From positions 1 to 64,000 of the forward strand of contig NZ_JAKNCJ010000007.1 in NCBI RefSeq assembly GCF_023509525.1: DNA of 64,000 nucleotides. Reading direction: 5' to 3'. Both the position numbers and the translations under genes were made by a program. This DNA is from Brachybacterium equifaecis (GTDB taxonomy: Bacteria; Actinomycetota; Actinomycetes; Actinomycetales; Dermabacteraceae). The notes beneath the pieces were generated by a model. That model saw nothing but the letters and a program-made list of their open reading frames with translations. It searched no databases and was not told the origin of the DNA. Position 1 is the stretch's first letter. Every line of letters begins with the position of its first letter. Positions 1 to 8,570 of this stretch are shown piece by piece.

Positions 1-22
1 GGTGTCATTCGCCATCCTTAAC

Positions 23-47
23 TGAACACGTTCACTGAACATGTTCA
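23..47. promoter_or_regulatory. Tandem operator-like palindromes
   Basis: Two adjacent dyads lie here: TGAACACGTTCA (23-34, arms TGAAC/GTTCA) and TGAACATGTTCA (36-47, a perfect 12-bp palindrome), 13 bp apart. TetR-type repressors often bind such paired dyads. The target could be larC to the right or a gene to the left of the window. The regulator is not visible. Confidence 0.45.
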
Positions 48-199
48 CTGTAGCACTCGACCGCACCCAAACTTGGAGCGCGTCGTCACGGCGCGAGCGT
101 CAACAACCTCATGGCCAGCAACAGCTAGCGGGCGGGCTGGCGGGAGGGCTGGCGGGAGGGGGGGGGCGGCGTCTGGAGGGACGGGGATACGCTCGGGCC

Positions 200-1867
200 A
201 TGGAGCCTACGACTGCCTCAGTGACCACGCCCGCCGCCGCTGACCTGCCGGGACGCACTGCCTGGATCGATGCCACCGCCGGCATCGCCGGGGACATGCT
301 GCTGGCGGCGCTGGTGGACGCGGGCGCCGATCTTGACGGCGTCCAGGCTGTGCTCGAAGCGCTGATCCCGGGCTCAGTGCGCTTCCACCAGCAGCGGGTG
401 GACCGCTGCGGCCAGCAGGCCGTGAAGGTCGACGTCGAGGTGCTCGTGGACAACCCCCCGCACCGCACGTGGTCTTCGATCCGGGCGCTCCTCGAGCAGG
501 CTCGGACGCGGGAGGACGTCCCCGCGCGCACCGTCGAGCTGGCGCTCGCCGCCTTCTCTCTGCTCGCGGAAGCTGAGGCTCACGCCCACGGGATCCCCGC
601 CGACCAGGTGCACTTCCACGAGGTCGGATCTCTGGACTCCCTTGCCGACGTCATCGGCGCCTGCGAGGCCTGGCGGCAGCTCGGAATCGAAGAGGGGGCG
701 GGCAGCGTGATCGCAGTGGGATCCGGGCGGATCCGCGCCGCCCACGGCGACATCCCCGTGCCGGTGCCGGCGGTCGCGCGACTCGCGATCGGCTGGCCGA
801 CGGTCGCCGGCGAGATGCTCCCGGCGCGTGGGCACGGGCACTCGCATGCGCACGCAGAAGCGGGGCAGGCGCATTGGCACACGCATGCCCATGCCCATGC
901 CCATGCCCATGCGGAGAGAGAGAGCGGGAAGAGCGCCCACTCGCACCGGACGGGCGACGCGGAGGGGACGCACCCGCACGAGCACGACCACGACCACGAG
1001 CACGACCACCCGCACGACGATGCGCATCTTCCCGCGCACGCGGTCGGCGGGCCGCACGCCGCACCTTCCCGGCCCGTTCCCGCAGGCGTCGCGCCGGGGA
1101 TCGGGGAGCTCGCGACTCCCACAGGCGTCGCCCTGATCCGCGCGCTCGCCAGTACCGCTGGCCCGCAGCCGGCGCTGCTCACCGAGGCAGTGGGCGTCGG
1201 CGCCGGCACGAAGGACACCCCGGGCCGGCCCAATGTGGTGCGCGTGATCGTCGGCCGTCGGCACGAGATGGGAGCCGCGACGGGGGCGGGCGCCGCAGCC
1301 CTGGCCGCAACCCTGGCCGCAGCGGAGTCCAGGGGTGGCGCGGCGGCCCCGGCGCCGTCGGCCGCGAGCGCCGTGGACCGACCGCGCTCCCCGCGCGCCG
1401 GGGCCAACGCGCACGACACCCCGGCTGCAGCCGTCCAGCTGGAGGCGAACGTGGATGACCTCGATCCCCGCCTCTGGCCGGGCGTGATCACCGCGCTGCT
1501 CGCGGAGGGGGCGCTCGATGCCTGGCTGACCCCCATCGTGATGAAGCACGGGCGGCCCGCCCTCACCATGCACGCCCTGGTGCGGGAGAGCGACTCCGAG
1601 CGCCTCGGCGAGCGCATCATGACGCTGTCAGGATCGCTCGGCGTGCGTCGTCATCGCGTGGAGCGGCAGGTCCGCACGCGCACGTTCGAGCAGGTCAGCG
1701 TGCAGGGCCATCCAGTGCAGGTGAAGATCGCCCGCGATGCGAGCGGGGCGGTGCAGCGCGTGGAGCCCGAGTTCCGGGACGTCCAGGCGCTCGCCTCTGC
1801 GCTGGGGATCTCGGAGCGGGAGGCGCTGGCGCTCGCGCGGGAGCAGAGCGCGCACGCCGCAGAATGA
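200..1867 (+). CDS. larC: LarC, nickel-pincer cofactor nickel insertase
   Basis: LarC is the nickel chelatase that inserts nickel into the pyridinium-3,5-bisthiocarboxylate mononucleotide cofactor of lactate racemase-type enzymes. The N-terminus carries the family signature 'IDATAGIAGDMLLAAL'. A long His/Asp-rich stretch at about residues 208-275 (runs of HAHAHAHA and HEHDHDHEHDH) is a likely nickel-binding region. The C-terminal domain begins near 'LEANVDDLDP'. It is one continuous frame, unlike lactobacilli where larC is made by frameshifting. I prefer the ATG at 200 (555 aa). The in-frame ATG at 41 lies inside an operator-like palindrome and would add low-complexity sequence. A GGAGGG at 175-180 is rather far from the start. 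No larA, larB or larE is visible, so its partner enzyme is unknown. Confidence 0.88.
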   Translation: MEPTTASVTTPAAADLPGRTAWIDATAGIAGDMLLAALVDAGADLDGVQAVLEALIPGSVRFHQQRVDRCGQQAVKVDVEVLVDNPPHRTWSSIRALLEQARTREDVPARTVELALAAFSLLAEAEAHAHGIPADQVHFHEVGSLDSLADVIGACEAWRQLGIEEGAGSVIAVGSGRIRAAHGDIPVPVPAVARLAIGWPTVAGEMLPARGHGHSHAHAEAGQAHWHTHAHAHAHAHAERESGKSAHSHRTGDAEGTHPHEHDHDHEHDHPHDDAHLPAHAVGGPHAAPSRPVPAGVAPGIGELATPTGVALIRALASTAGPQPALLTEAVGVGAGTKDTPGRPNVVRVIVGRRHEMGAATGAGAAALAATLAAAESRGGAAAPAPSAASAVDRPRSPRAGANAHDTPAAAVQLEANVDDLDPRLWPGVITALLAEGALDAWLTPIVMKHGRPALTMHALVRESDSERLGERIMTLSGSLGVRRHRVERQVRTRTFEQVSVQGHPVQVKIARDASGAVQRVEPEFRDVQALASALGISEREALALAREQSAHAAE

Positions 1868-1968
1868 GCGCACGGGACGCAAGGGGAGCACAGGGCTGAC
1901 GCCCAGGGCCGACCCGCCGACGCAATCCGTGGGGCGGCCGCTCCAGCGCGTCGGCCGCTCCCCGCGGC

Positions 1969-2781
1969 TCAGCCGATCGGCTGACCCTGCACCGGGCCCT
2001 CGGTGTTCGGCTTCCAGCCGAGCGCGGGCGCGACGTGCTGCGCGAACCCGCTCAGCAGGCGCAGGTTGATCTCCGGGCCGAGGTGCGCGGGGATCGTGAG
2101 CATGAGGGTGTCGGCCGACATCACCGCGGCGTCCGCGCGCAGCTCCTCGACCAGGCGGTCGGGCTCGCCGACGTAGGTCTTGCCGAAGGTGCTGCGGAAC
2201 CCGTCGATGACACCGACCTGGTCCTTCCCCTCCCGCTGCAGCTGCCCGTACAGCGCCTGGTCCTCGGCGCTGACGATCGGGAACACGCTGCGCGAGACGC
2301 TCGTGCGGGGCGCGCGCTGATGGCCCGCCTCGGTCCAGGCATCCCGGAAGCGCTGGAGCTGCTCGGCCTGCAGATCGGCGAAGCTCGCTCCGGTCTCCTC
2401 GGTCAGGAGCGTGGAGCTCATGAGGTTCACGCCCTCGCGGCCGGCCCATTCGGCCGTCTCGCGGGAGCCCGCCCCCCACCAGATGCGGTCGGCCAGTCCC
2501 GGCGAGTGCGGCTCGACGCGCAGGCGCGCTCCGGCGCCGAACTGGCGCGGGTCGGCGTCGACCATCGGCTCTCCGCGCACGGCGCGCATGAACCGGTCGA
2601 ACTTCGGCCGGGCGATGTCGGCGCCCCGGGGGTCGGCGGAGCCGGTGTAGCCGAAGGCCTCCCAGCCGCGCAGCGCCGGCTCGGGGGATCCGCGGCTGAT
2701 GCCGATCGCGAGCCGCTGGTCGGCGAGGAGATCCAGCGCCGCCAGCTCCTCGGCGAGGTAGAGGGGGTTCTCGTAGCGCAT
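1969..2781 (-). pseudogene. LLM flavin-dependent oxidoreductase, 3' fragment (split by element)
   Basis: This is the C-terminal about 270 residues of a luciferase-like monooxygenase (bacterial luciferase-type TIM barrel). Recognisable parts are 'LAIGISRGSPEPALRGW' and 'YVGEPDRLVEELRAD'. It lacks the first beta strands of the barrel. The missing N-terminal 82 residues lie 6.7 kb away at 9520-9771 on the same strand. Joining the two across the TA dinucleotides at 2774-2775 and 9521-9522 gives an uninterrupted frame (...GVIDMRYENPL...) of about 351 aa, a normal length for the family. The apparent ATG at 2781 is an internal Met codon beside the attachment site, so this half is probably not made as a functional enzyme. 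Confidence 0.85.
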
Positions 2782-2800
2782 GTCGCAGTTGCAACACTCG
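2749..2800. other. attL of the integrated element
   Basis: This is the left junction between the monooxygenase fragment and the element. The proposed crossover dinucleotide is TA at 2774-2775. To its right the element-derived half site contains GCGCATGTCGC and, 19 bp out, ACACTC (2794-2799). These mirror GACATGCGC and GAGTGT left of the TA at attR. The left half is chromosomal coding sequence. Confidence 0.75.
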
Positions 2801-2806
2801 TAGGCG

Positions 2807-2812
2807 TAAGCT
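2807..2812 (+). promoter_or_regulatory. Candidate -10 of the serine recombinase gene
   Basis: TAAGCT fits TANNNT and ends 7 nt before the ATG at 2820. This spacing would give a leaderless transcript. It lies just inside attL, so integration or excision would change the sequence upstream of it. No good -35 is seen. Confidence 0.4.
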
Positions 2813-2819
2813 TGGTTGC

Positions 2820-4256
2820 ATGGTCGAACTGGTAGCGCTGAGCAAGACGAACGAGGTGGCCGCGTACGTCCGCGCCTCCATGGATCGCAAGGGCGACCGC
2901 TGGACGGTCGATACGCAGCTGAGGAAGATCAGAGCGCTGGCCGAGGCCAAGGACTGGAACGTCGTCGAGGTCTACGAGGACAACGCGGTGTCGGCGACGA
3001 AGAAGCGCCGCGCTGGCACCCGCTGGGCCGAGATGCTGAACGACGCCCGCGCGGGCCGGTTCTCGATGGTCGTCGCCGTGGACATGGACCGGCTGCTGCG
3101 CAGCACGAAGGACCTCAACACGCTGATCGATCTCGGCCTGCGCGTCGTCACCGTGGACGGGGAGATCGACCTGTCCACGGCGGACGGCGAGTTCCGAGCG
3201 ACGATGCTCGCGGCACTGGCCCGGTTCGAGGCCAGGCGTAAGGCGGAGCGTCAGATCAGGTCGAACGAGCGCCGACGCTTCGAGGGCATCCCGACGAGCG
3301 CCTGGAAGGCGTTCGGGTGGACGCGAGAGGGCGAGCTGATCCCGGAGGAGGCCGACGCCGTCCGGCGGGCCTTCGCCGCGTTCCTCGGCGAGCCGTCGCT
3401 GTCGATCCGGCGAATCCGCGAGGATCTGAACGGTGCCGGTCATCTCACCGCCCGCGGGTCGGAGTTCTCCGTCGATGCCGTGCGCTACCTCCTGGCGAAC
3501 CCGCTCTACGCGGGGTACATCAAGCACTACGCCTCGGGCGAGCTGTACCCGGTGCAGGGCGAGATGTTCCCGCCCATCGTCGGCGAGCAGACGTGGCGGG
3601 CCGCCGTGGCGAAGCTGGAGGACAACGTGCGGAGGTCTGCGAGGCAGGGCAACCAGCCGAAGTACCTCCTGTCCACGATTGGGCTGTGCGGGAAGTGCGG
3701 TGCGACGCTCGTCTCAGGGACGAACAGCCGCAAGCAGCCGACGTATCGCTGCGGCGAGCAGTTCCATCTCACCCGCCAGCGCGAGCCCGTCGATGCGATG
3801 GTGACCGAGGCGGTGCTCACCCGCTTGTCCTCGGTGGATGTGCACAACCTCGTGATGCCGCAGGAGGACGATGGGCCAGATCACGAGGAGTTGCTGACGG
3901 AGCGGAACGCCCTGGTCGAGCGGGTGAAGGAGCTGAGCCCGCTGCTGCGTGACATCCATCAGCCGGTCCTGGAGATCACGGCGGCGATCAACGACGTGAA
4001 GGCCCGCATCGATGAGATCGACGCGGAGCTGCTCGACCGTTCGGTGTCGGTGGCGGCGAAGTTGCTCGCGGACGTGGACGAGCCGGTCGGCACCGCGGAG
4101 CGCCGCGAGGTGGTCGAATCGAAGTGGAAGGCTCTGGACGTGGACCGTCGCCGAATGCTCCTGGACGAGCTGGTGACGGTGACCATCGAGCCCATCGCGC
4201 CTGGTCACGTGAAGTTCGACCCCGATCTCATTCGGATAGAGCCGAGACGCGACTGA
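2820..4256 (+). CDS. Large serine recombinase (integrase)
   Basis: This site-specific recombinase (478 aa) is expected to integrate and excise the element through a Ser-DNA intermediate. The N-terminal resolvase domain has the nucleophile in 'YVRASMD' (Ser20, Arg18) and the conserved 'DMDRLLRS' Arg helix. A recombinase domain follows ('IPTSAWKAFGW...', 'YLLANPLYAGYIKHY'). A zinc ribbon is visible as 'LCGKCGATL' and 'YRCGEQFH', then a coiled-coil region (about 355-400) as in large serine integrases. It starts 45 bp from the attL TA dinucleotide, the usual int-next-to-att arrangement. Confidence 0.95.
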   Translation: MVELVALSKTNEVAAYVRASMDRKGDRWTVDTQLRKIRALAEAKDWNVVEVYEDNAVSATKKRRAGTRWAEMLNDARAGRFSMVVAVDMDRLLRSTKDLNTLIDLGLRVVTVDGEIDLSTADGEFRATMLAALARFEARRKAERQIRSNERRRFEGIPTSAWKAFGWTREGELIPEEADAVRRAFAAFLGEPSLSIRRIREDLNGAGHLTARGSEFSVDAVRYLLANPLYAGYIKHYASGELYPVQGEMFPPIVGEQTWRAAVAKLEDNVRRSARQGNQPKYLLSTIGLCGKCGATLVSGTNSRKQPTYRCGEQFHLTRQREPVDAMVTEAVLTRLSSVDVHNLVMPQEDDGPDHEELLTERNALVERVKELSPLLRDIHQPVLEITAAINDVKARIDEIDAELLDRSVSVAAKLLADVDEPVGTAERREVVESKWKALDVDRRRMLLDELVTVTIEPIAPGHVKFDPDLIRIEPRRD

Positions 4257-4264
4257 CCCATGTT

Positions 4265-4290
4265 CGACTCGTCATTGCAATGGTGAGTCG
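4265..4290. promoter_or_regulatory. 26-bp palindrome over a candidate promoter
   Basis: CGACTC-GT-CATTGCAATG-GT-GAGTCG is a dyad broken only by two GT pairs. It starts 9 bp after the recombinase stop. TTGCAA (4275-4280) with GAGAAT (4299-4304) at 18-bp spacing could be a promoter whose -35 sits inside the palindrome. This would suit an operator controlling the small genes downstream. Confidence 0.4.
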
Positions 4291-4436
4291 AGTCATGGGA
4301 GAATGGTTGCAGACAAGAAGATCCCACCGGGGCCGCGACTTAGAAGCGCGGGGTTCTGCTCCCGGATGAGTAGCCGGTCAAACAGCCCAATTACCGTGGC
4401 GGGGAACCGGAAGATACTCATGTCTGAGGACTTCCG

Positions 4437-4649
4437 ATGTCTGTCGTTATCGACGTTCCCCGCGCATCCGCGCTCGACCGCCCTGGCCTCGATCAGGGCT
4501 CCACTCCTTCTCCGCAGGCAGACGGCCACGATCCTGTCATCGCCGCCGCTCGCGCCGCCGGTCGCCTGGCTGGTGAGCGTCTGGCTCTCACGCCGCTGAC
4601 CCCGCGCCAGCGCGCCGCCGTCGCTTCCGTGATGGGCGGTGGTCGCTGA
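4437..4649 (+). CDS. Small hypothetical protein of the element
   Basis: A 70-aa protein I do not recognise. Its C-terminal half is Ala/Arg-rich and probably helical ('ALTPLTPRQRAAVASVMG'). A weak purine-rich site (TGAGGAC) precedes the ATG. Its TGA overlaps the next ATG (ATGA at 4646-4649 region), so the two are translationally coupled. Its position between integrase and replication genes suggests a regulatory or recombination-directionality role, which is inference only. Confidence 0.5.
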   Translation: MSVVIDVPRASALDRPGLDQGSTPSPQADGHDPVIAAARAAGRLAGERLALTPLTPRQRAAVASVMGGGR

Positions 4650-4903
4650 TGAGCGCGAACTCCGCTGCCTTCGATCATCTGACCGGCTTTCGCTGGCGTC
4701 AGGGCGACCCCTCCCTCGCTGACACCGAGGCAAAGCTCTATGACCTCGGTGTGCTCCGCTCGGTCCTCGATGAGGTGGTCGAGCTGGCCGCCGCCGACGC
4801 CCGCGCCGAAGGCGTGACCTGGGCGAAGATCGGCGACGCCCTCGGCGTCACGCATCAGGCCGTCATCAAGCGCTACCGCAAGGCGGTGGTCGCTGATGCG
4901 TGA
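4649..4903 (+). CDS. Small helix-turn-helix protein
   Basis: An 84-aa protein with a C-terminal helix-turn-helix resembling the sigma-factor region 4 or AsnC-like recognition fold: 'TWAKIGDALGVTHQAVIKRY' near residues 57-76. The N-terminal half ('LADTEAKLYDLGVLRSVLDE') looks helical. It is coupled to the upstream gene through ATGA. It is probably a DNA-binding regulator of the element or its recombination directionality factor. The family could not be named from sequence alone. Confidence 0.65.
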   Translation: MSANSAAFDHLTGFRWRQGDPSLADTEAKLYDLGVLRSVLDEVVELAAADARAEGVTWAKIGDALGVTHQAVIKRYRKAVVADA

Positions 4904-5013
4904 TCGCATGCCCCGCTCCACCACCCTGACCCCCAACCGAGTGCGCGCAGCGCACGAGGGCGGGAGCCTACAGTGTGTCGTTCCCTCAAAGAGTTCCCGG
5001 ACTCTTGCTACCA

Positions 5014-5211
5014 GATGGCGCGCAGCGTGTGTTCCTACGCGCGGGGGGCTCAAGCTTGCCGATAGCCCCCCGTGCTACAACGTGCCTGGTCAGCAGGGGT
5101 TTCAGAGCCGTTCCGCGAGGCGTTTCGACGCCCGTCGCAGCGGCTTCAGCAGGGCTTCCGACGCGCGCCATTACGCGCGCCATTTGAGGCGCCGCCCTCG
5201 TAATGGCGCGC
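5014..5211. other. Candidate replication origin: repeated ATGGCGCGC boxes and hairpins
   Basis: The nonamer ATGGCGCGC, or its complement GCGCGCCAT, occurs at 5014-5022, 5163-5171, 5175-5183 and 5203-5211. The 12-mer ACGCGCGCCATT is tandemly duplicated at 5161-5172 and 5173-5184. GCGCGCCATTACG (5163-5175) pairs perfectly with 5199-5211 to form a 13-bp hairpin just before rep. A second hairpin is CGGGGGGCT (5042-5050) with 5064-5072. Such boxes and hairpins next to rep are typical of Rep-binding and nicking regions. An overlapping open frame (4896-5234) runs through these repeats and I do not regard it as a gene. Confidence 0.55.
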
Positions 5212-5221
5212 ACTCCGGGCG

Positions 5222-6700
5222 GTGGTCGCGGTGAGCGCTGCACAGAAGAAGCCGAGCGGTCCCAGTGGTCGCAAGCCGTCGGCGTATGTGACGTTCACGC
5301 AGCAGCTCAAGCCGGAGTTCTGGCCGGGCTGGGACGTGGCCCTGATCCTCTCGGGCGATGTGCGAGCGATCGGCGAGGAGATCCTGCGCCGCTACGCGGT
5401 CGCGGGAGGCGACTGCCAGGGGTTCTGGATCATCAAGCACGACAAGGACGTGCTGGCGGACGGGTGCCCCAAGGACAATCACGTGCACGTGGTGATTCAG
5501 CAGAGCCCCGGGCGCAAGGTCGAGGGCAAGCTCCAGTGCACCGCGATGGATCAGGTGTTCGGGTTCGGCGACAAGAGCGTCGTCAAGGGTCCGCCCCGCG
5601 GCGGCCGGATCGAGAACGTATGGTCGTACCTGATCCACGCGAAGGACCCGGACAAGCACCAGTACGGCGTCGAGGAGGTCGTCACCCTCCGCGGGAAGGA
5701 CTACGCCGAGATCGAGGCCGAGCACCGCGACGCCTGGGCTCGCCGCGCCGTGATCGGCCGTAAGGCCGCGGTCCCGATGAAGGAGTGGAACGAGCTGGGC
5801 GACACGCTCGTGCAGAAGGTGCTCGACGGTGAGGTCGATGAGCTGGAAATCCTGAGGGACAAGACCCTGATGGACATCTACACGCGCAACGAGGCCAAGG
5901 TGAACCTGGCGCTGAAGAACCGCGCCAAGCGCGAGATGCTGTTCGAGGTCGAGAAGCTCCGGGCGGGGGTCTTCCAGAAGACGGTCATCTGGGCGATGGG
6001 CGCGAGCGATCAGGGCAAGAGCTACCTTGTCGAGTCGGTCGCCGCAGAGCTGTCGGCGCGGCTGGGCTGGCCGGTCTTCCGCGCCACGGCGAAGAACGGT
6101 CCGGACGCTTACAACGGCGAGCCGATCTTCATGATGAACGAGCCCAGCTCGCGAGTCATGGAGTGGGCCGACTTCCTCCAGCTGCTCGATCCTCGGCAGG
6201 GCGGGCCGATCTCGGCGCGCTACTACAACAAGCCGGACGCGGCCCCGCGCCTGATCCTCATCGCGGTGTCGGTCGATCCGGTCGAGTTCGGGTTCTTCAT
6301 CCCGGGGAAGCGCTCGACGGGCGATTCCCTCGACCAGGTCGTGCGTCGCATCACGTTGATGATCGAGGCTCGGAAGATCGACGGCGAGCCGCACTACTCG
6401 GTCAGCCGGGTCGGTGAGGTCGAGCCGTACAAGCGCACCATCTGGCTCCCGGGTGCGGACCGGAACGGGAACGTGAACCGGGAGACGGTGTGGCTTGGCT
6501 ACGACAAGGCCGAGACTGACGCCGAGTTGACGCACGCCGAGACGTTGGACGTGGTGCTCGATGCCGTCGCGGTTCGGTCGCCGGATACGGGGCTCGTGAC
6601 CTCGGCGCAGCGTCGCCTCGACGACAGCACCGCGGCGCTGGCCGCGCGCGGCGTCGTCTTCAGCGCGCCGCCGGTGCCGCTCGCGGGAGGTGCCGCATGA
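5222..6700 (+). CDS. Replication initiator: HUH endonuclease plus superfamily 3-like helicase
   Basis: A 492-aa Rep. The N-terminal domain resembles plasmid Rep_2 (rolling-circle initiators): 'FWIIKHDKD' at 68-76, the metal-binding 'NHVHVVI' with His87/His89, and 'SYLIHAKDPDKHQY' at 135-148 matching the family's YLxH...KxQY block with candidate nucleophile Tyr136. The C-terminal half has a P-loop 'GASDQGKS' (260-267), a Walker B-like 'IFMMNEPSS', then 'DFLQLLDP' and 'PRLILIAVS', as in the helicases of CRESS-DNA viruses and pCRESS plasmids. Walker B has Asn-Glu instead of Asp-Asp/Glu. A GTG at 5231 is an alternative start. Its stop overlaps mobC by ATGA. Confidence 0.85.
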   Translation: MVAVSAAQKKPSGPSGRKPSAYVTFTQQLKPEFWPGWDVALILSGDVRAIGEEILRRYAVAGGDCQGFWIIKHDKDVLADGCPKDNHVHVVIQQSPGRKVEGKLQCTAMDQVFGFGDKSVVKGPPRGGRIENVWSYLIHAKDPDKHQYGVEEVVTLRGKDYAEIEAEHRDAWARRAVIGRKAAVPMKEWNELGDTLVQKVLDGEVDELEILRDKTLMDIYTRNEAKVNLALKNRAKREMLFEVEKLRAGVFQKTVIWAMGASDQGKSYLVESVAAELSARLGWPVFRATAKNGPDAYNGEPIFMMNEPSSRVMEWADFLQLLDPRQGGPISARYYNKPDAAPRLILIAVSVDPVEFGFFIPGKRSTGDSLDQVVRRITLMIEARKIDGEPHYSVSRVGEVEPYKRTIWLPGADRNGNVNRETVWLGYDKAETDAELTHAETLDVVLDAVAVRSPDTGLVTSAQRRLDDSTAALAARGVVFSAPPVPLAGGAA

Positions 6701-7287
6701 GCGCCGATCAGTATCTGCTCTCCCCGGGGGTCGAGGGGGCCGGAGGCCCCTCGCAAGCAGGCAAGGCCGGCACGAGCGCCAGCGAAGTGTCGGACGAGCC
6801 TACTGCTTGCCACTCTGGCGTACAGGTGGAGCAGCAGGCCGACTCCCAGGTGAACACCGGTCGGGCTGATGCGGCGGCTGTGCGGCAGAGTCACGGCGAC
6901 GCGAAGCGTCGTCGTGGCAGCGGCGGGCGGCTCGATACCCGCTTCGATGACGCCACACTCGGGGCGCTTCGCACTCGTGCGAAGCGACTCGGGCTGGCTC
7001 CGAGCACGTGGGTGCGGAGCGTCGTGCGCGATGCCCTGCACGCCGCTCGGAGCGAGGAGCTGGACGCCGCCGTGGCCGCACACCTGCTCGGGGTCGAGAC
7101 GCGCGTGCAGGCCTCGGCGGACACCCGCGAGCTGGCCGCGCAGGTGCGTCCGCTGGCGATCAACGTCAACGACCTGGACCGCCGCGCGCGGGCCGGTGAG
7201 GCGGTGTCGCTGTCGGCGGACGTGCCCGAGCTGATCGAGTTGCTGCGCGAGGTCCGCGCACTGCTCGGGGATCGGACGGCATCGTGA
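6697..7287 (+). CDS. mobC: MobC-like relaxosome accessory protein
   Basis: This 196-aa protein is expected to bind oriT beside the relaxase. Residues 1-75 are disordered. A ribbon-helix-helix-like segment follows ('LDTRFDDATLGALRTRAKRL', then 'GLAPSTWVRSVVRDAL'). The C-terminal 'LAINVNDLDRRARAGEAV' matches the MobC core usually written LNQIARNLNQIARxxN. It overlaps rep by ATGA and the relaxase by GTGA, so all three are coupled. Confidence 0.75.
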   Translation: MSADQYLLSPGVEGAGGPSQAGKAGTSASEVSDEPTACHSGVQVEQQADSQVNTGRADAAAVRQSHGDAKRRRGSGGRLDTRFDDATLGALRTRAKRLGLAPSTWVRSVVRDALHAARSEELDAAVAAHLLGVETRVQASADTRELAAQVRPLAINVNDLDRRARAGEAVSLSADVPELIELLREVRALLGDRTAS

Positions 7288-8570
7288 GCACCACGCACTA
7301 CAGCCCGAGCGCCAGCGCCGCGGACACGGAGCGCTACATCCGGGGCAAGGAGGACGAGCGCGGGGTCGCGGTCACGTGCGACGTGCCGGGCGGCCCGGGT
7401 GCGTTCTCGGCGCGTGCCCGCGCGCTCACGCAGAACACGAAGCGCGATATCGAAGCCCTCCACTACCGGCAGAGCTTCAGCGATGAGGAGTTCGACCCGA
7501 AGAACCCGGAGGACGTGCAGCGGGTGAACGATCTTGGATACCTGCTCGCGAAAAAGATGCACCCGGATTCGGACTGCCTCGTGGTGACGCATACGGACGG
7601 TCGCGGGGGTAAGGCCCACAACCACATCCTGGTGATCAACCACAACAGCCGGACCGGGAAGGCACTCTCGGACTACCGTACGTTCCACGACCGCAAGGCC
7701 GGGAACCAGCGCGGCGTGCAGTCGGCGAACGACGAGCTGATGCGCGAGCATGGCCTCTCGGTCGTGAAGCGGCTGGAGCATGCGCCGAAGGACTGGGAGC
7801 TGCGCCGCGAGGACTTCGCCGAGGGCGGGCTCGACCGGGAGATGGGCGACCGGATGAGCGCCGCCCTGGCCGATCCCCGCGCGGTAAACAAGGCCGGTCT
7901 CGAAGCGGTGATCGCGGAACAGAACCAGCAGCTCGGCGACGACGACGAGCGGGTGCCGCGGATGCGCCTGCACACCGCCGTGAGCAAGCGGGGCAAGAAC
8001 GTCGGCAAGGAGACGTGGACTCTCTACATCGAGGACCGCCGCGGCGAGTCCGGGCGTGCCGAGCGCCGTAAGCGCACGAGCGCCCTCTCGGCGGACTTCA
8101 CCCCGGAGGGCGCGCAGGCGTTCTTCGACTACCACCAGCAGCAGAGGGAGCAGGAACATGAGCGCAGCGCTCGACAGGTTGAAGCAGCGGAACGCGCAGG
8201 ACGAGCAGCGGCAGCAGCTCGGCAGTCCGGAGACGATGGAGGTGTTGACCTCGATCCTCGCCGCCGTCGAGGCGCAGACCGCGAGGCTCGACCGGGTGGC
8301 CGAGCAGCAGAAGAAGCTCACGGGATTCGTGAAGGTCATGGACGAGGAGACGACGAGGCGGCTGGAGCGGATCACGGCCCCGCCGTCGACCTCCTCGCCC
8401 TCCAGCGACGTGTCCGAGAAGATCGCGAGTATCGCGAGCAGGCAGAACGAGATCGCGAGCACGCTCGGCGAGTTCGCGCAGAGTCTCGACGGGAAGAGGC
8501 TGAGCGCCGCCTCTCAGAGCTTGATCGCGGAGTCGCAGAAGAATCGCGCGGCTACGGTTTCGGCGATTGA
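7284..8570 (+). CDS. mobA: Relaxase / mobilization nuclease
   Basis: This 428-aa MobA/VirD2-type relaxase would nick oriT and lead the transferred strand. The metal-binding His triad is in 'HTDGRGGKAHNHILVIN' (His103, His112, His114). Early tyrosines at 6 and 18 ('HYSPS', 'RYIRG') are nucleophile candidates. The relaxase core ends near residue 290. The rest is charged low-complexity and coiled coil and is overlapped from 8158 onward by another gene in a different frame. There is no fused primase or helicase. It starts with GTG, coupled to mobC. Confidence 0.88.
   Translation: MSTTHYSPSASAADTERYIRGKEDERGVAVTCDVPGGPGAFSARARALTQNTKRDIEALHYRQSFSDEEFDPKNPEDVQRVNDLGYLLAKKMHPDSDCLVVTHTDGRGGKAHNHILVINHNSRTGKALSDYRTFHDRKAGNQRGVQSANDELMREHGLSVVKRLEHAPKDWELRREDFAEGGLDREMGDRMSAALADPRAVNKAGLEAVIAEQNQQLGDDDERVPRMRLHTAVSKRGKNVGKETWTLYIEDRRGESGRAERRKRTSALSADFTPEGAQAFFDYHQQQREQEHERSARQVEAAERAGRAAAAARQSGDDGGVDLDPRRRRGADREARPGGRAAEEAHGIREGHGRGDDEAAGADHGPAVDLLALQRRVREDREYREQAERDREHARRVRAESRREEAERRLSELDRGVAEESRGYGFGD

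Noticed and set aside
41-199. Upstream in-frame extension of LarC from ATG 41
   Set aside because: It begins inside the TGAACATGTTCA palindrome, encodes Gly/Gln low-complexity sequence, and the family signature starts after ATG 200.
374-1573. Long minus-strand open frame opposite larC
   Set aside because: A high-GC shadow of a real gene; Arg/Gly-rich with no domain. The same applies to the long antisense frames opposite dnaA (57423-59075), murJ and the ald gene.
4896-5234. Open frame of about 112 codons before rep
   Set aside because: It runs through the repeat-rich candidate origin, has no recognisable domain and its end overlaps rep out of frame.
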